Under the pieces are notes generated by a model. That model worked only from the letters and a program-made list of their open reading frames with translations. It made no database searches and had not been told where the DNA came from. From Ereboglobus luteus (lineage in GTDB: Bacteria > Verrucomicrobiota > Verrucomicrobiia > Opitutales > Opitutaceae), in the NCBI RefSeq assembly GCF_003096195.1, contig NZ_CP023004.1, positions 2,026,501-2,090,500 of the forward strand: 64,000 nt of DNA, in the 5' to 3' direction. The translations under genes and the position numbers were made by a program. Below, piece after piece: positions 63,209-64,000 of the stretch; the stretch's first letter is position 1; the number at the start of each line of letters is the position of its first letter.

Positions 63209-64000
63209 ATGTCCGCATCTTCCATTTATACTGAACCCCCTTTCTTTGGCTCACACAGAATCTTTGAACTCAGGGACGGCACGCTCACTATTGAGACATT
63301 CACAAACGACAAAAAGAAATCCGCGACAACAATCGAACTTGTCCGGGTGTCGCTCCCGTCAATGCGCGTCAAGGGCCGAAGCCCCAAGGTGCTGAAAGGA
63401 AGCGCCTCGGTGCTGCTCCTGATTGCAGTCATCGGCGTGAACGTGAATGTGATTTTTTCCGTGAATCCGACATGGATTTGGGTGGTGGCGCTGGCACTCG
63501 CCGTCCCTTTTGTTCTCGCGTTTTTTCAAGCGCTAAAAGTGCGCGATGTGGAGACATTCAAGGACGAGCATGGCGCGCCGTTGTTCGATCTCACGCATCC
63601 AACCGCGGGCGATTTGGACTTTGACTCATTCCGTGCGGCTCTCATCGACGCCATTCAAAAGAATCAGGTGTCAACTGCGCCGGCTGCGGCATCCGGAGTG
63701 CCCATGGAGTCTGATGTTGCAACCTCACCGCCTCCTATTCCGCAACCCGACCTTGCGCCATTCGATGCGGAGTTGTTGAAAAAAATCAAATCGGGCGCGC
63801 ACTGGTTGTATTGGGTTGCGGGGTTGTCAGGCATAAACCTAAAAAGGAAAATGGGCGCGTTGAAGGAGCGACACGGCAGCGCGTGGTCGTGTCGGAGGTG
63901 TCGGGATGGCGGGGCGGGCGTTTTGCTACCCGCTGAGCAGCAATTGCGCGTCCGGCGGCAGGTCTGGCAGCCACTTGCCGCCAAGCAATCGCCGCAATAA
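63209..64000 (+). CDS. Membrane protein of unknown function
   Basis: 263 residues; the stop is the last three bases of the window. A soluble N-terminal part (1-65) is followed by two adjacent membrane helices (about 70-110, '[20 protein letters not shown]', '[19 protein letters not shown]') and a domain ending at about residue 150. A Pro/Ser-rich stretch comes before a short hydrophobic segment near 195. The last ~50 residues are Arg/Gln/Cys-rich and unlike the rest, so the true 3' end may be altered. Confidence 0.55.
   Translation: MSASSIYTEPPFFGSHRIFELRDGTLTIETFTNDKKKSATTIELVRVSLPSMRVKGRSPKVLKGSASVLLLIAVIGVNVNVIFSVNPTWIWVVALALAVPFVLAFFQALKVRDVETFKDEHGAPLFDLTHPTAGDLDFDSFRAALIDAIQKNQVSTAPAAASGVPMESDVATSPPPIPQPDLAPFDAELLKKIKSGAHWLYWVAGLSGINLKRKMGALKERHGSAWSCRRCRDGGAGVLLPAEQQLRVRRQVWQPLAAKQSPQ

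Overview
The window is a 64 kb, high-GC chromosomal segment with ordinary housekeeping content. Its gene families point to Verrucomicrobiota, probably Opitutales/Opitutaceae. The grounds are GTP-type PEP carboxykinase, an AXE1 esterase and a sialate O-acetylesterase, OleC/OleD genes, a REP-associated transposase with verrucomicrobial-looking palindromes, and few Shine-Dalgarno sites. This placement is an inference from gene content; no 16S rRNA gene is present.

Layout. 0-5.2 kb: the 3' end of pckG, an AXE1-family esterase, rpmG (L33), lpdA with pyrE, an HTH plus metallo-beta-lactamase fusion, and tRNA-Pro(CGG). 5.2-11 kb: a type II secretion/type IV pilus core (secretin, ATPase, inner-membrane platform). 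11-17 kb: pncB, sialate O-acetylesterase, a truncated flavodoxin-like oxidoreductase, a PNPOx-like flavoprotein and an autotransporter. 17.2-37.1 kb: one co-directional str/S10/spc/alpha ribosomal superoperon (rpsL to rplQ) including fusA, secY, map and rpoA. tuf, rpmD, infA and rpmJ are absent from their usual places, and a degenerate adenylate-kinase-like gene sits between secY and map. 37-46 kb: an uncharacterised gene, malic enzyme, then a tightly overlapping rnd-oleC-oleD-folP-folB-folK operon facing pyrD. 46-53 kb: an acidic protein, a polysaccharide-export lipoprotein, a BASS-family transporter, a split ThrE-type exporter and a creatininase gene carrying an in-frame REP-associated transposase. 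53-64 kb: valS, a TonB-like protein, nadE, a TPR protein pair, leuS and a small membrane protein.

Two patterns run across the whole window. First, many intergenic spacers, and at least two coding regions, hold arrays of a short word repeated on one strand, often followed by its complement, giving imperfect inverted repeats of about 30 bp. The word differs from locus to locus but the architecture is the same, and arrays occur at many junctions of the ribosomal superoperon. Second, four genes (gspD, rplD, rpsD, oleC) are each broken by what looks like one missing C in a run of C. Two of these encode ribosomal proteins whose downstream sequence is intact, so consensus errors are the likeliest cause.

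The most unusual single locus is 50.8-53.1 kb. There an HUH/Y1 REP-associated transposase, bracketed by two perfect 23-bp REP palindromes, lies in frame in the linker between two creatininase domains, giving one uninterrupted open frame of about 700 codons.
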